Shown piece after piece: positions 35,768 to 46,896 of a stretch of DNA of 64,000 nucleotides. The stretch spans positions 1,054,001 through 1,118,000 of the forward strand of contig JAPEIS010000012.1 in NCBI GenBank assembly GCA_029531795.1. The letters run 5' to 3'. The translations under genes and the position numbers were made by a program. Positions within the stretch are counted from its first letter, which is position 1; every line of letters begins with the position of its first letter. The stretch comes from Sclerotinia nivalis. Taxonomy: Eukaryota; Ascomycota; Leotiomycetes; Helotiales; Sclerotiniaceae. Under the pieces are notes generated by a model. That model searched no databases. It was given only the letters and a program-made list of their open reading frames with translations, and had not been told where the DNA came from.

Positions 35768-37190
35768 GCTCCACGATAAGTCCGAGAAGCCAGGGGCAGT
35801 GATGATTGGATACCCATTTGGAATACGACATGAGAATCTGTGAATATGATATAGCTCATGAGATGATGATGCAGTTTACGCATTCGCACGATGGATTTTT
35901 TCCTCTTTTTTCCTTTCTTTCTAATCTTTTTTCAATTCACACAAGATATGGTATCTTCTTTTGACTTGTACTTGGGCAATGGAGGAGGATTCAGGATTTT
36001 TTTCTCAACCAGCGAGAGCGTTATGTGGATGGGTGGATTTGTAGTTATACCTTTTTGAGATATGAGCTGTTCGGTTCTTTTGCTTTTATTCTTCGACGTT
36101 TGCGGATTGCGGAGCGAATAATTAGAGCAATATTGGAGAGCGAGGATTGGAGACTATACGCAAGCAAGCACATAAGCTAATTGAAGTGTGATGTTTGGTG
36201 GGGGGTATTGAACATATGCTTTCTCTTTCGGAGTTTTGCTTAGTGTCACTCGTGAAGCAATGTTAATGTCGAGAATCTCCCAGGACCAAGAGTGTACTAG
36301 ATCATGAATCTAGATAGGATTTTGAATTCAAAAATCCTCCTATTGTTTATATTCTCGATCTTAATCTACTTTTATTAGAAGAAAGCATCTATATATCTAG
36401 GCTTAATATAGCTTAGCTTGTAATTTACTGGTATACGAGAGTTTTAACCCGCTACGCTTAGATAGTATCTACCAGCTACATGGCAATATAATTATAACTT
36501 CTAGTCGGGAATCTCCATATCTGAAAATGCGTTATCGTTTGGACATTCATTATATATTGCCTAATATATCAATGTCGTCACAGAGGCTAATAGCACGATC
36601 TTCCTAGCACTAAAACCAATAAACCAAGTTCAAGTTATTAATAATTCGAAATCTGTACGAAGTACGGAAGTTTATAAACGCAACTTTTCAGATATGATAT
36701 CTCACCCTTTTCAAACTATCGAAAGCTAGACATACGAGATGAGTCGAGGTCTTAATTGTAAGGATGTAAGGTGTTGAAACCCCGTTTTGATTTGGTACTT
36801 GCTGGTTTTCGGACGGTCAGTAGTATGTTCAACTCGGTTGGTACTAATTACCCAATTTACTATTATATGTATGGTTCAGACGGGCTAGCCATCTATGGAC
36901 AGTTAGTCAATGGAATTCCTTCTCTCTAGAAACAATTTTCGGCAAGGTTAACATACACTTTATACGGAGTACTAGCGGCCGGATATGTTTATCATATTGC
37001 TCCTGGATTAGGTAGTGTACCATCCAGAAATTGAATGCATTGCATTGCAAAAAAGATATAGATAGTATATTTCATAATTGGCAATTTAATAACTGGATAT
37101 TTGGGGAAGAGTATATCAAAGTCTATAAATGGATATACAGATGCGCTATTTAACGACGGGTTGTGTTTTTTTTTCTCTCTTTACGTATAT

Positions 37191-37203
37191 TCTAGCTTTG
37201 TGA
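37191..37203. repeat. Left target-site duplication of retroposon copy 2
   Basis: TCTAGCTTTGTGA is present here and again, identically, at 38291-38303. It differs from the duplication flanking copy 1, so the two copies are independent insertions rather than a segmental duplication. Confidence 0.85.
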
Positions 37204-37289
37204 GGAGGGCGAAGACTCAACACCTGTATGTAGTGCCCTTTACGAATCTCCAGCTTTTTATTGAGAGTTTGTAAAGCTAAGATTGAGTT
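37204..37289 (+). ncRNA. HDV-like ribozyme candidate at the 5' end of retroposon copy 2, mutated
   Basis: The same fold as in copy 1 can be drawn. P1 is 37204-37210 with 37235-37241 (two G-U pairs). P1.1 is G37226-C37243 and T37227-A37242. P2 is 37214-37220 (GACTCAA) with 37283-37289 (TTGAGTT, one G-U). P4 is 37248-37257 with 37264-37276, and the joiner is CTAAGA from C37277. Compared with copy 1, the third inner pair of P1 changes on both sides (A-T to G-C). P3 has lost one pair (C against A), and P4 has one mismatch. Core nucleotides are kept. Activity is probably weaker than that of copy 1. Confidence 0.6.
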
Positions 37290-38290
37290 ATTTGATAGAA
37301 TCGAATATATTGGAAGAGAGAGAAAGGGTTTCCCGATTACGATATTCACGATGGAGGGGTTATTACGATTTTACAGTATCAATATCTTCGAAAAGATGAA
37401 CGAACATCAATCCAAAATACAGACGATGGCTATAGAAGTCCTGATTAGATTCAACATTTACTATTGATTATTACTTCAATACAAAGTATAATATATTTAA
37501 TAAGTCCCTTCTATTTTAGAAAAATCTTTTCGATATAGAATTTACTATTGTTTTATTCGCATTTTATACCTTTTTTCAACAATCGATTATCGAAAACACA
37601 TTCATTTTAACACTACGATTATCACGAAACAAAGAATACTATCATCTATCAACTAATGCTATACTCTGGGCATCGATACGATATTACGCCTTTTCCTCGA
37701 TTTTACGAAAATATTTTTTATACATATATAAATAGGGTTAGGGCCACGCCCCACTATCATTACATTCAAACAATTGATATTCCATTCGGCAGTTTCGATT
37801 ATTTATATTCAAACAAAGCTGGAGATCATCACACTTAGGAAGGTATGCAAAGAAACTAATGAATAAATTCGAATTGAAGAGAATGGTATCTCCCAATTGT
37901 TTTTCACTAGTATGAGGATCTTTTTGCTATACTGAAGGTAATCTTGATGAAGATGACTCTTGACCTTTGTGGGAAGTGGATATCGGAATAGCAGGTTGGG
38001 TTGAAGAAGAAGATTATATCAATAGGATACTTTAATTAGCAAGGGGTAGAAGAAGAACGAGGAAGGAAAGATCTTAGAAAATGAAGATATCGGGCTTTGT
38101 TCCCCAATATTAGTTTTCACTTGCCCTCAATCAACATTTCAAAAGTTGAAAAGAAACCTAAACTATACAAACTATATACTAGCTAGCATACAACTCCCCA
38201 TAGCATCAACTAGAAGCTCATAGAGCCCCTAGCCGTCCTAGATAGTCTTAGACTCAGTGTGGACGTTAAATCAATCAATCAATCAATCAA
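37204..38290 (+). mobile_element. Retroposon copy 2, non-autonomous non-LTR type with a 5' HDV-like ribozyme
   Basis: A 1087-bp element between 13-bp direct repeats. It begins GGAGGGCGAAGACTCAACAC and ends in a tail of about six AATC units. It shares with copy 1 the 5' 90 bp, an internal block (CGAAACAAAG, then ACTATCATCTA), the block ATCGGGCTTTGTTCCCC and the block CCGTCCTAGATAGTCTT followed by GACTCAGTGTGGACGTTAA. Differences in the shared blocks are overwhelmingly C/T and G/A transitions, with copy 2 usually carrying T or A, as expected from repeat-induced point mutation. No coding domain is recognisable. It is about 230 bp longer than copy 1, mainly in the region 37350-37600. Confidence 0.75.
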
Positions 38291-38303
38291 TCTAGCTTTG
38301 TGA
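38291..38303. repeat. Right target-site duplication of retroposon copy 2
   Basis: TCTAGCTTTGTGA directly follows the AATC tail and is identical to 37191-37203. Confidence 0.85.
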
Positions 38304-39930
38304 ATTGTGAATGTATAGAAAGGGAATACCTAGAATTCTTATACCTCTGTGGACTACACATCGGCTAACCTGCTCAAGGTCCGTGCGCTAGGGCTCTTTA
38401 GGGCTTATTATCTATCAATGATTAGAGCAGGGCGGTATAGAACTGATGATATCATACCGTTCTAGCCTTCAGCACCGATATCCATCCATGATGCCATTTT
38501 CGTTATTTACTGTTACTTACTATTATTTACCTATCTTCCCGACCAGACATTTTACTAGTGTAAAAATTGCGCTTTAATGTGGCCACTTTTGGATCCAGAA
38601 CTCGATCCTAGATACACCGATGTGCTAGCGAGTTTGCTGGTTTAACATCAGCCGTTTGACATTTCAAGTGTTTACATGTTCTAGTGTTCCAGCAAATATC
38701 ATGAGTGCAATCTCACCTACACCTACGACTATGGAATCTCCCACTTTCAATCTAGAAAGGTTATCCCTTCATATTAATACAACCAAAGCTTTTATAGCGA
38801 GTCTCGCCTCCATTCTCGTAGATAATAGAATTTTCAAGTAGAATACACACATTTCATCTACGTATATGCGGGACGATTCGTATTATGCGCAGATTATTCC
38901 ACTCATTAAAAAATGCTTTATCCCATTAAACTAGATTGCCAACACATGAACGAAGTCACGGAAATATTTAGGAATAAAAAAAGGGGAGTTTGAAAAGTAC
39001 TGTGAGGAGTATAAGATAGTTGCATTGGACGGAGGACTTGAGAACGAAGTTCCAATACCGTAATCCCATGTACCCGTTTACGAGTTACGAGTTACATAAT
39101 TGCAACATTGCGACATAGAAAAAAAAATGACTGGGAAACATTCTATACGAACACACACATATATATAGCAGCCGCTATGGCGTCACCGATAAGTCTAAGT
39201 CCAAACAACCTTGAATAATCCACCGAATCAAGTGCTCCAGCCAGTACTAGTTGTTGAATGTCGAGATTGAGGATTTTAAATACGTACCATTTCCAATCAT
39301 ACCATACTAACAAGTGAAGTACAAGCCAAAATATCTAGCTCAAGACTATATCTACCTAGACTCCGTACCTAGACTCCCCATACAAAGGAGTAGGTCGGTA
39401 GCCTCCCTACAAGAACCTCACTCTATTCTAGTCAACTGAACCGGCATCGTCATCTCATCTCAAATGTTCTAGATAGTATGTATCTACATCATCTAAACTG
39501 TTTTTTAGATTTAATCAATTTAATTATTGCAGATATACTTACGAGTATAAAGTTTTTTTATAAAAATTATAACTTATACCCTTATGGAATCATTTATTTA
39601 CATGTACGTACATAAACCAGATCAAATATCAAAAACACAAATTGGAGCTCTTAGAGTTCGGATGAACAGAGTCTAGTAAGAACCTACTCACCATCACCAT
39701 ACTTCACCGGCTATGGAGGTTTGATGCCTGCCGTCACAAGTCTACTAACCACATCAGTATCTATAGCATCCACGCTAAGAAACAATCACACAGTCACAAG
39801 ACCACAATACTAATGTAAGATACCATTTTTCAATAGTACTTCCATATCATAAAACCTATAACTAATAGCTCACCAATAACCCAACTACTCAGTTTACTCT
39901 ACATTCCATATTCTTCATAATCGCAAGACC

Positions 39931-42900
39931 TTAATTTTCGGCCACAGCTTCAGGTTCAGTTGTGTTCTCCACGGCACTGTCACTAACGACAGGAGGGGAA
40001 TCACTTGGCTTTTCCGGCTCGACATCGTTACTGTGAGCATCAGCAATGACCGCCTCCTTTTGAATATCCTCTCTTTGCTCCGATTCGATATCCTTTTCTG
40101 CCGATGGAAGAGATGCACTACTTTCAGCACCACTTGCGATCTCTGTAGCATCATGAACACTTTCTCCGGCGGTATTTGTTGCAAGAGTTGGGGTTGGTGA
40201 TTCGGCTGCCTTTGTGGTAGGTGGAGCGGCTTTCTCTTGTTTGGGATCTGTCTTGGAGTCTACGTGCAAGACCTCATCGGAGTCAATATACCACAATGTA
40301 GATGGTTTTGAAGTTGCTAAAGTTGCAGGGGCCGACTCTTGAGCGGTCGATGAGACAGGGGCGGGACTTTTAGCAGGTGCTCTGCGGGCAGGACCTCGAG
40401 CTCTACCCTTTCTCGCATCTGACAGAGGAACCTTTTCCTTTTCCTCAACTTTCTCCTCTGGCTTAGGTTCTTCTTTCTTTGGAGCTTGCGGTCCAAGTTT
40501 CAAGCGTGAATTAAGATCCGCCAGGAAACCACCCTGTAGAGCAGCGATTTTACCACCAAGCGGCCTTGAAGGAACGGGTGGCTTTGCTTTGACCGCGGCA
40601 GGAGAGCTGGTATCGGAGTCGACCGACTTAGCTGAAGAATTAGATTGGACGGTCGTCAATGGAATATTCTCTGATGATTCACGTGTAGAAGGTTTTGCTG
40701 GACGAGCAGGAATTTGTGGCTTGGACTTCAATGGCAGAGGAGGGGCTGCATCATCCGCAGTTGGCACTTGCTTGGATTTCTGTGCGGGACGATCAGGAAT
40801 GGCTGGTTGAGCCTTATCAGGCGAATTTGATCTCACAGGGCGAGCAGGAATACTTGGTTTGGTCATTGGGATACCAGTCGTAGCTCGACCTTCATCTTGC
40901 GCAAGTCCCAAGCCAGCTGCTGCCTTCTCCTGATGAAATACGACAGCACCAGTGGTGGGCCTTTCGTCCAACGGGCTCGTAACGGCATCTACCTCTGGAG
41001 TCTGTGGTGTCGATACAGTCGTCTGCAATTGAAGACTGTCCGGAGTATCTTCCCAAACATCTCTGCTCGGGAATCGCTGTTGCAAATTTGGTCGCGTTTC
41101 TGCTGCAAGATGTGGTTTATGAGACCACGCTTTCTTTTGGGGATGCAAGAAACTATCTGTACTGGCAGATTCTCTTGCGGCCAGCTCCTCCTGTCGTCTG
41201 GCAAAAGCTTGTTCCGGAGTTTCTCTTGATTTCTTGTGGGCGTCCTCACTACCCTCATCCGGATCGGGAAGTTGCGGTGTTGAAACTGTCGTGGTGTACT
41301 GCAGACTGTTGGGCGTATCTTCCCACACGTCTTGACTTGGAAATTTACGATTTTGGATCTCTGGTCGCTTCAGACGATCAGCTGCAGTTTCAGGCTTTTC
41401 CACAGCACCTGGCTTTTCATCTTCAGGGAACAGTGGTTCATATTCAAGTACTTCCTCCAAGGGCGATGATTCCGTTGCTCGCACTGCTGGTGTATGTATG
41501 CTTGCAGGTCGGCTTGTGTGTCTGCTTCCGGGTGTGCTCCCATATGCTACATCGTCATAGAGGTTTCTGCGTTCAAATGATGGGGAAACAGCAGGCTGCA
41601 GCTCATATCCAGATGATTTTTTTGATACTTCATCAGAAGCGAGAATCGGAGCACTATATCCATGTTCCTCAAGAAGATCATCATCTTCCTCGCCAGCTGC
41701 AGAATATGGTCTCGATTCATTCGCCGGATCGTATATTCTACTAGAGCGACGACTCGGGGTATCAACATGGATGATGTCATCAGTATCTGCTTCGCTCTCG
41801 TAAGCACGTTCGGATTTATCACTGAGACTTTTTGATAGAGCACCCTCAAATTCCTCTTTCTGCGAACCGTCGAGAGGAACGCTTTCCCTTTTCAAAGGCG
41901 AGTCAACGTGGGTTTGAGATGCATTAGAATGCGCGACGTTATAACCAGAGGATTGATGACCACTAGATTGTGGACGAGGGGAAGACATGCGAGACGCATA
42001 CTCTTCAGAAGCTTGAAATCCAATCTGCTCGGTAGGGGTACTCATTACAGCTGGGGATGTGCCTGATCGCAATTAGAATCGAATATGGATAGCACAATCG
42101 TACACCTTACCAAGGCCAGCACCTCTGCTAGCAGTGTCTCTAACAATTTTATTCAAGTCGTCACTGCTCATAGCCCAGTCCGCTCTCCCTTCGCCGAGAG
42201 GTCCGTGGTAAGAAGCAGTTTCTTTCTTGTAAAGCTGTAGAATATTATTAGAATGTAACTTGGAATAGTAAGTACCATTTAAGATACCCTATCAGTTAAG
42301 TAATCTACTATGTTTGTGCAAAGTTTGGGTCGCGTGTAAAGCTAGACCTCAAGCAATCAAACTTAATTTACTCATAAAACTTACCTCAGGATGTTTTTCA
42401 TAATACGCCTTTTCAAAGCGATCATGAGGGATAATGCCATGTCCATGAAGACCATAACTTCCCGGTGGAATATCTGCCCCACGACCACTTATCCTGCGCT
42501 CATGGTGACGCTTTGATCCATCATTGTGGAAACCAATACCAGAAGCGTAAGGGGTTGAGTATGGCGATGGCGATGGAGCTTGCACATCTCCTGCGTTTGG
42601 ATACATGGGAACACGTTGACCGATTTCAGGAATGCCATGCTCATCTTCATGACCGGTACTCGATGGGGGACGCTCGATACCAGAAGCATTGCTAGCAAAG
42701 CTTGATTTGTTCTTCAAAGATCGAAAAGCAGCATCTCTGTCATCTCCAGCTCTGCCTATGCCATATGCGGCAGCTTGACTAGAATCGGTACGAGTGACCG
42801 CAGATACCCTGGCCTTAGCACTGGATTCGGGATGCGAAGGCTTAGGAGCATGAAGCTTCAAATCATTGGCGACATTCCTTGTTTGTGTTGGCGATGAGCT

Positions 42901-43254
42901 GAGATCTTCTGAGGCTCCAAAAGCCTCCGCATATTCGTTACCCTCTTGGCCGATGGAAGGAAGAGCTACACTTGCTGGACGGCGTGGAACCTCGAGCTCT
43001 GAAGTAGAGCTATTGGCACTGCTCATAGCGTACAAGGAAGACTTTCCATGGTTGTGGGAAGGAGGCATATCGTTGAGAGGAGATCGTGCGAAGCTCTCAC
43101 GGGCAGGGGAAACGGAACGATCGGCACGTCGATTGGCGGGCCTTGGAGGGATTTGTGGTATATTACTACCAAGGTAGGGGGCACCAGAAGAGGTGTTCTC
43201 CTGCTCTTGAGACTTATTAGGTCTGGGAGGTACTGGTGGGATTGCCGTCGACAT
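39931..43254 (-). CDS. AIM21: Aim21-family protein (actin patch regulator)
   Basis: Three exons: 43254-42385, 42234-42111 and 42062-39931 (1041 aa). Donors are GTAAGT and GTAAGG; acceptors are ACAG and TCAG. The middle exon supplies LYKKETASYHGPLGEGRADW and leads to GLG then TSPAVMSTPTEQIG. The N-terminus (MSTAIPPVPPRPN, then IPQIPPRPANRRADRSVSP) and the region around the middle exon are typical of fungal Aim21 (altered inheritance of mitochondria protein 21). The rest is disordered, rich in Pro, Ser and Glu, with several PARP/PPVPSRP-type SH3-binding motifs. In yeast, Aim21 with Tda2 works at cortical actin patches to limit barbed-end assembly. Here the function is inferred from family. An internal duplication with core VWEDTP is present. 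The predicted protein is longer than the yeast one. Confidence 0.85.
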
Positions 43255-45392
43255 ATTTCTTGAAGATATAAGGTTCGCGGAAATCGATGGGAAATGTAAC
43301 GGCCTAGATTTCTGAATTTATATCAGTACTCGTTATATGCCATGCAAAAATAGTGGATGTCAACTGGCATAAGCTTCAGCGGACAAGGTAATAAATAGCC
43401 AACTCCAATCCATCAACAAGATTGTTGATTTTGATAGGCTGTGAATGCAAAGCAATAGACTCTTGTTGTGGAGTATGCAAAAATTCGAGTGGCATGTTGT
43501 ACAGTACAATGATATTTCCAATTGAAACTCGAACTCATCGCCGTAGGATCAAACCCGATATAAGACAAGTAGTAAAGTTGAAGGCTGTAGAGAACGAGTT
43601 GTCTCTGGATATCTGCGAATGAACGACTCGATAGGGGTAGTTAATGACAAACAGACTTACCAAGGTGAAATTTTTGAAAAGAATGATATGTTAAAGTTCA
43701 ATCATCGAAGCTGATATCTGCCAAATGAGGGGTGTCAAGTATCAAGAGCTACAAGTCGGCATGAAGTTGGTTTATTTGCGTTCTTTGATATTGTACGCTT
43801 GAACGCTAAGCAAGGATTCTTGAGGGAAATGTTACCCCAAGCAGTACTTCCAAGAATCGTCATCGTTGGAGCAATGAGATTCAAGAAAAGATGTAAGGTT
43901 ATTGCGAAAATTCATTCAAAATTCTACTCGTAGTTATATTCCAAAAACCTTAGATTTTGTATTAGTATTAAATATGATATACAATATATTCTTCCCTCCA
44001 AAGTGCAGTTATTCCAATCTTGAACATCTGGCTGTATTTCACCACTTCACCGTTTGCTACATACAAAAATGTATATCAGAGGTGGGGTTGGGTTCTCGTG
44101 GGACAAAAATGTCTGTAACCAATCATATTCCATCACTACTTGTACCTTTCGCGATGGCCTCAGGAACCAAAATCTCCCACTATCACCCCACTACCCTATG
44201 TCCAATCGCCGGCTTTCCATTTGTACTCATCTTGACAAACCGATTTGAATCGGGCTTCATTGATCGTCCTCAATGCTCTGATTGGATCAATCGTGAGATT
44301 GAGGGAAGAATGATTGTCCGAAGAGATGAGGGGCTCGGCTCGATCGGGTCAGTATTAGTTCAATTTGATGTTTAACCGTAGGACCACTTTGGCGTGATGT
44401 TCGTAGTTGACATAGCCATCAAATGAAACAATACGATCTATTTGTAGTATGGATGAAAGGTAGATAGATGGGTGAGGAGAAATACTTCATAATAAAAAAC
44501 AAGGGTTGAAGTTGGAACGAGCTCAACGTATACCTGATTCTCTGGAAACTAGATTTATATTTACGATAAGCTCACCGGGAGCTCCCCTGGAGCCTTTCAA
44601 ACCTAAGAAAGTGCTGATCGGGGCCAAAAGATATCGGCTTCATCCATAGATTTCCTTCCCGGAACCTCCACATCCATCTCATTCAGATTACTCTGATTAC
44701 AACCCCAAAGATCCGTCGAAGCGACAAACAAAGCCACCTCAAACCATGATAATGATAGTATCACAAGCATACCACTTCCACATGATCAAAGCCACCCAGG
44801 TCTTCACAATAGCTCGTGACCTCCACCTACTACTCATGACATTCCTTACTTGTTGACACCAAGATTCAATGTTCTCACACCACTGTGAATGCGTGATTAA
44901 TAAAACCAATTTCATATTCGCTCCCACAAACCCCCCCAGTCACCATACTCTCAATGTAACAAAAAAGCCTCGTAACTCATTTTCCATTGAATTCCGTACC
45001 TAATTATCTCCTCCCTATCAACTCCATTCGAAAAAAAAAAACCAACATATACGAACAGGATTCCATCCAGATGCACTGAGATGGTTTTGGCTTTGAAAAG
45101 GAAATGGAAGGTATAAAAGTACACCCGCAAGAGGAAGAAAGTTGAAGCCACAAGAAACTCCAGGTTTTTCCCGGCTGAAAGAATCAACCATGAAAGCACA
45201 CAAACAGCCAAAGTTAATATGCTGCCAATCCTTGACGCCTTGCACCAATCCCACATGCTCCCCCATTTTCTCACTCGTAAATCAACTAGAAAGTTGCGCT
45301 TTATCCTCCATCTCCATGAACCAAGCTCCGCCCCCCACTCTCTTCAAATTGCACTACTTGTTCCATCCAGTTTATCTCAAAACGATCCGAAT
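43255..45392. other. Intergenic interval between AIM21 and TVP18
   Basis: About 2.1 kb. The left end is the AIM21 promoter. Apart from the doubtful ORF at 43902-44375 I see nothing conserved. A short run of A residues lies at about 45031-45040. Confidence 0.5.
43902..44375 (+). CDS. Doubtful hypothetical ORF (157 codons)
   Basis: An uninterrupted frame of 157 codons. The first half reads like translated A-T-rich noncoding DNA (FVLVLNMIYNIFFPPK). The second half, from the internal Met (MSVTNHIPSLLVPFAMASG), has more balanced composition. No motif, signal peptide or repeat is visible. It is long for a chance ORF in this base composition but not decisive. Confidence 0.2.
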   Translation: MRKFIQNSTRSYIPKTLDFVLVLNMIYNIFFPPKCSYSNLEHLAVFHHFTVCYIQKCISEVGLGSRGTKMSVTNHIPSLLVPFAMASGTKISHYHPTTLCPIAGFPFVLILTNRFESGFIDRPQCSDWINREIEGRMIVRRDEGLGSIGSVLVQFDV

Positions 45393-46134
45393 TTATAGAA
45401 TCATTTGCGCGACGCCTTGACCTCCAAGTGTTTTGCTTCCCACAAATCCCTGTCCTTTAAGACCAGCCAACGCGTAGAAACCAGCTGCGATGGTAAGGAG
45501 GACCGCAGCAGCAATGAGACTTGATGCTGCAATGATGATGCTGAGCCATTGGACAATAGCCATTCCCATGTAGATAGCGGCGCGCATATAATTAGTTGTG
45601 AATCGGCGCATGAAGGTATCGAACGTCGAAGAAGTGGGGCAGATTCGGAGAAGCAACGGGATCTCGATGAAGATGATGAGGAAAGAGCTCACACTGAGAA
45701 GAAGTTGTTAATTTTGTTAACAATTGGAGAGGGAAAGGCAAAACTCACAGGCATAGCGCACTGAAGATGATGAGCAAGCTTACGTGGAAGAGATTCGCAA
45801 TGCCCAAGGCAAAACATAGAAGTACGCACACTACTCCGGTCCTGTATTCTTTTGTCAGACATGATTCCAAAGATTTGTTCCACGACCCTCAAATGCCCAT
45901 TATTCAACTTCCAGTATATCCTGAATGTGTATGCACAGATAGTATTTGACATGTATCCTCGACAATGCTTCATGATGTAATGGCTTGAGTGGGATGGATG
46001 GAGAGCTCGGAAGAGTCGCATTTTCTCACCATTGACCATAAATACCTACAATCGCAATTAGTCAAAGTCATATAAGCTCTGTGAAAAAATTACATACTGA
46101 AATTGCGCGTTGCGAACTCCTCTGCGATAGTCAT
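45393..46134 (-). CDS. TVP18: Golgi membrane protein Tvp18
   Basis: Four exons: 46134-46098, 46045-46030 (16 nt), 45841-45749 and 45693-45393, giving 148 aa, the usual Tvp18 length. All junctions keep phase: RNFS-IYGQW, W-TGVVCVLL, and SALCL-VSSFLIIF. The protein begins MTIAEEFATRNFSIYGQW and has four hydrophobic segments: about 19-36, 38-64, 86-107 and 110-128. Between them lies the family motif LLLRICPTSSTFDTFMRRF. It ends KTLGGQGVAQMIL. Tvp18 is a late-Golgi membrane protein that co-purifies with Tlg2 vesicles in yeast; its biochemical role is unknown. The 16-nt exon 2 is unusually small. Confidence 0.95.
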
Positions 46135-46896
46135 GATTGCGTTATTTGGGGCTTGGTTGATAAATGTTCGAATGGGTTGATGTGTAGTAAAAGATCAAGT
46201 TGATGTGGAGAGTTGTAGTTTGTAAATTCTTCAATGTTTGTTATTGTTTCTTTGCGAACATATAGAACACATGAATCGTTTCAAGTACACTCGCTCGTAA
46301 GAGGATGCCGAAGTTATTTCACTTGAGCTTTGATAGAAAAACAGTTTAAAGTGTTGTATGGGCCTCGGAATTGAAAAATACTGTGAATCCTACAGCTAGT
46401 TGTTTCGTGTTCTACGGAGTATGAGTTTGAGAAGCTGCGTATGGCGCTAGTCCCCATGAAGAAAACAAAGGCTGAAATGACTGAATGAGGCTGAGTCGTA
46501 TAAAAGGTATTATTTAGGTGAAAAAGAACAAAAGAAAATGCAAGTATTCAAAGCTGCCTAGAAAATGATTACGAAGACATGGCAAATTCATACGTCCTCA
46601 AAACTTTATATTATCATTTTCCACCTCATTGTACTTTAGGTAACACTCAAGCTCGTGCAACATCATGAGGGGGACTGTGATTATCTCTCCACATATATCT
46701 TGATCGGCAAATGCATAATTGATAGAGGGGAATATGAGGATCATTGACTTATGCCGTTTTTATGTCATTTCATATTTGATATCTTCACTACATCCCCTTC
46801 TCAATAGAAAGCTGGTATAAAGTTTTGCAAAATGGACCAACATTTCTTCTTGTCGACCACCGACCTCCTATTTACCCAACATTCCTTGCTACAAAC
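46135..46896. other. Intergenic interval upstream of TVP18
   Basis: About 760 bp holding the TVP18 promoter and the NTF2 3' untranslated region. No gene or repeat is visible. Confidence 0.5.

Larger units (their letters stand above)
35768..39930. other. A-T-rich gene-free interval containing retroposon copy 2
   Basis: About 4.2 kb with no gene. The first few hundred bases are the F-BAR gene's 3' untranslated region. From about 36300 the DNA becomes strongly A-T-rich with many TA-rich words, consistent with repeat-induced point mutation or an old repeat island. Copy 2 of the retroposon lies at 37204-38290. Confidence 0.55.
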
